This document shows positions 5,950 to 6,664 of a stretch of 6,664 bases of DNA, one piece after another. The stretch spans positions 1-6,664 of the forward strand of contig JBHELG010000097.1 in assembly GCA_046263195.1 (NCBI GenBank), written 5' to 3'. A program made the translations under genes and the position numbers. This stretch comes from JBHELG01 sp046263195 (GTDB lineage Bacteria > Actinomycetota > Nitriliruptoria > Nitriliruptorales > JAHWKO01). The notes beneath the pieces are model-generated. The model was not told the origin of the DNA. It worked only from the letters and a program-made list of their open reading frames with translations, and made no database searches. The first letter of the stretch is position 1. Every line of letters begins with the position of its first letter.

Positions 5950-6664
5950 CACGATATGGGAGAAGTCGTCGGTCCAGACGAGCTCGCGGTCGGATGCCAA
6001 GGTTCGCCAGTCGGGGTTGGTAGTGAGGGGCACGAGGGTCTCGCCGGCCTCGGCCAGCACCGCCCACGTGACGTCCCCGAGGACAGGGTCGAGCGTGGCG
6101 GTGCGGACGGCCGCGGTGAGGCCTTGTCGTTGGGCGATGCCGGCCAGGACCGGTTTGAGATCCATGTGGCGGTTGCTGATATGGAAGACGATGAGGCCTC
6201 CAGGGGCGAGCTTGGCGCGGTACAGCTCGACCGCCTCGCTGGTCATCACGTGCACCGGGATGGCGTCGGAGCTGAAAACGTCGATGATGATCAGGCCGTA
6301 GCGCTCGTCGGGAGCCTCGGCCAGGGTCTGGCGCCCGTCGCCCACCACGACGTCGACCTGGGCGGGGGTGTCGGAGACGAAGCTGAACAGGTCGGTGTCG
6401 GTGGCGATGTCGACGATGGCCTGGTCGATCTCGTAGAAGGTCAGCTGCTGGCCCTCCCGCCCGTAGGCGGCCAGCCCCCCCGTGCCCAACCCGATCAGGG
6501 CGACCTCGTCGGCGAGGGGCTGGGCGCCGTAGGCGGCGAAGATGTCACCGACCGGGCCGCTGCGTTCGTAGTAGCTCTGGGGCACCAGGAGCTGGTCGGG
6601 GCGGCGATCCTGCCAGCCGTGCACGGTCGTGCCATGCACGAGTACGTGACGGTCCCCGTCCGCC
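5929..6664 (-). CDS. Spermidine-synthase-like protein, C-terminal part (runs off the right edge)
   Basis: The frame is open to the right edge. The GTG at 6639 encodes Val in a HVLVHGTTVHG stretch typical of the family interior, so it is not a start; 244 residues plus the stop are visible. This is a Rossmann-fold spermidine/spermine-synthase-like domain. The glycine loop GLGTGG is at visible residues 58-63, the acidic YEID at 77-80, GDGRQTL from 108, and IIIDVFSSDAIPVH from 125. The sequence then runs through the KLAPGGLIVFHISN strand to a family-like DDFSHIVPVLRW end. DVFSSD stands where classical SpeE enzymes have the catalytic DSTDP-type loop, so aminopropyltransferase activity is doubtful. 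Such domains often follow a multi-helix membrane region in fused proteins; whether that applies here lies outside the window. The gene converges on the kinase gene. Confidence 0.85.
   Translation of the reverse strand, partial: ADGDRHVLVHGTTVHGWQDRRPDQLLVPQSYYERSGPVGDIFAAYGAQPLADEVALIGLGTGGLAAYGREGQQLTFYEIDQAIVDIATDTDLFSFVSDTPAQVDVVVGDGRQTLAEAPDERYGLIIIDVFSSDAIPVHVMTSEAVELYRAKLAPGGLIVFHISNRHMDLKPVLAGIAQRQGLTAAVRTATLDPVLGDVTWAVLAEAGETLVPLTTNPDWRTLASDRELVWTDDFSHIVPVLRWG

Overview
The window is high-G+C DNA with tightly packed genes, several GTG starts, GC-rich third codon positions and long spurious open frames on the antisense strand. Together with the protein types (a short bacterial citrate synthase, a SnoaL-like protein, a membrane-anchored sulfite-oxidase-type molybdoenzyme, a four-helix histidine kinase and a spermidine-synthase-like protein) this points to a member of the Actinomycetota. 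The class cannot be fixed from sequence alone. I see no mobile element, tRNA, rRNA or CRISPR array.

Layout, left to right: (1) citrate synthase on the + strand, 19-1149. (2) A minus-strand run, read right to left: molybdoenzyme (3878 to 2256), a small YdcZ-type DMT transporter (2208 to 1759) and a SnoaL/NTF2-like protein (1613 to 1226). The last carries an apparent one-base frameshift a few codons before its natural stop. (3) A 150-base divergent intergenic region, 3879-4028, with a possible OmpR/PhoB-type operator. (4) A two-component system on the + strand: response regulator (4029-4715) and histidine kinase (4712-5920), coupled through a 4-base overlap. (5) A convergent minus-strand gene that runs off the right edge (5929-6664) and encodes the C-terminal part of a spermidine-synthase-like methyltransferase-fold protein. 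A hairpin at the convergent junction probably acts as a terminator.

The most interesting unit is the molybdoenzyme with the divergent two-component system. The enzyme appears to have four ordinary transmembrane helices, a cytoplasmic linker, a fifth helix preceded by a twin-arginine-like motif, and a C-terminal catalytic domain with a molybdenum-ligand cysteine. This is the architecture expected of a membrane protein assembled jointly by the Sec and Tat routes, with its cofactor-loaded domain outside the cell. The kinase has almost no extracytoplasmic sensor domain, so it may sense within or at the membrane. A working model is a membrane or envelope redox-stress module in which the regulator controls the enzyme gene; both the regulation and the substrate are inferences. 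Citrate synthase (TCA cycle) and the spermidine-synthase-like gene appear to be unrelated neighbours.
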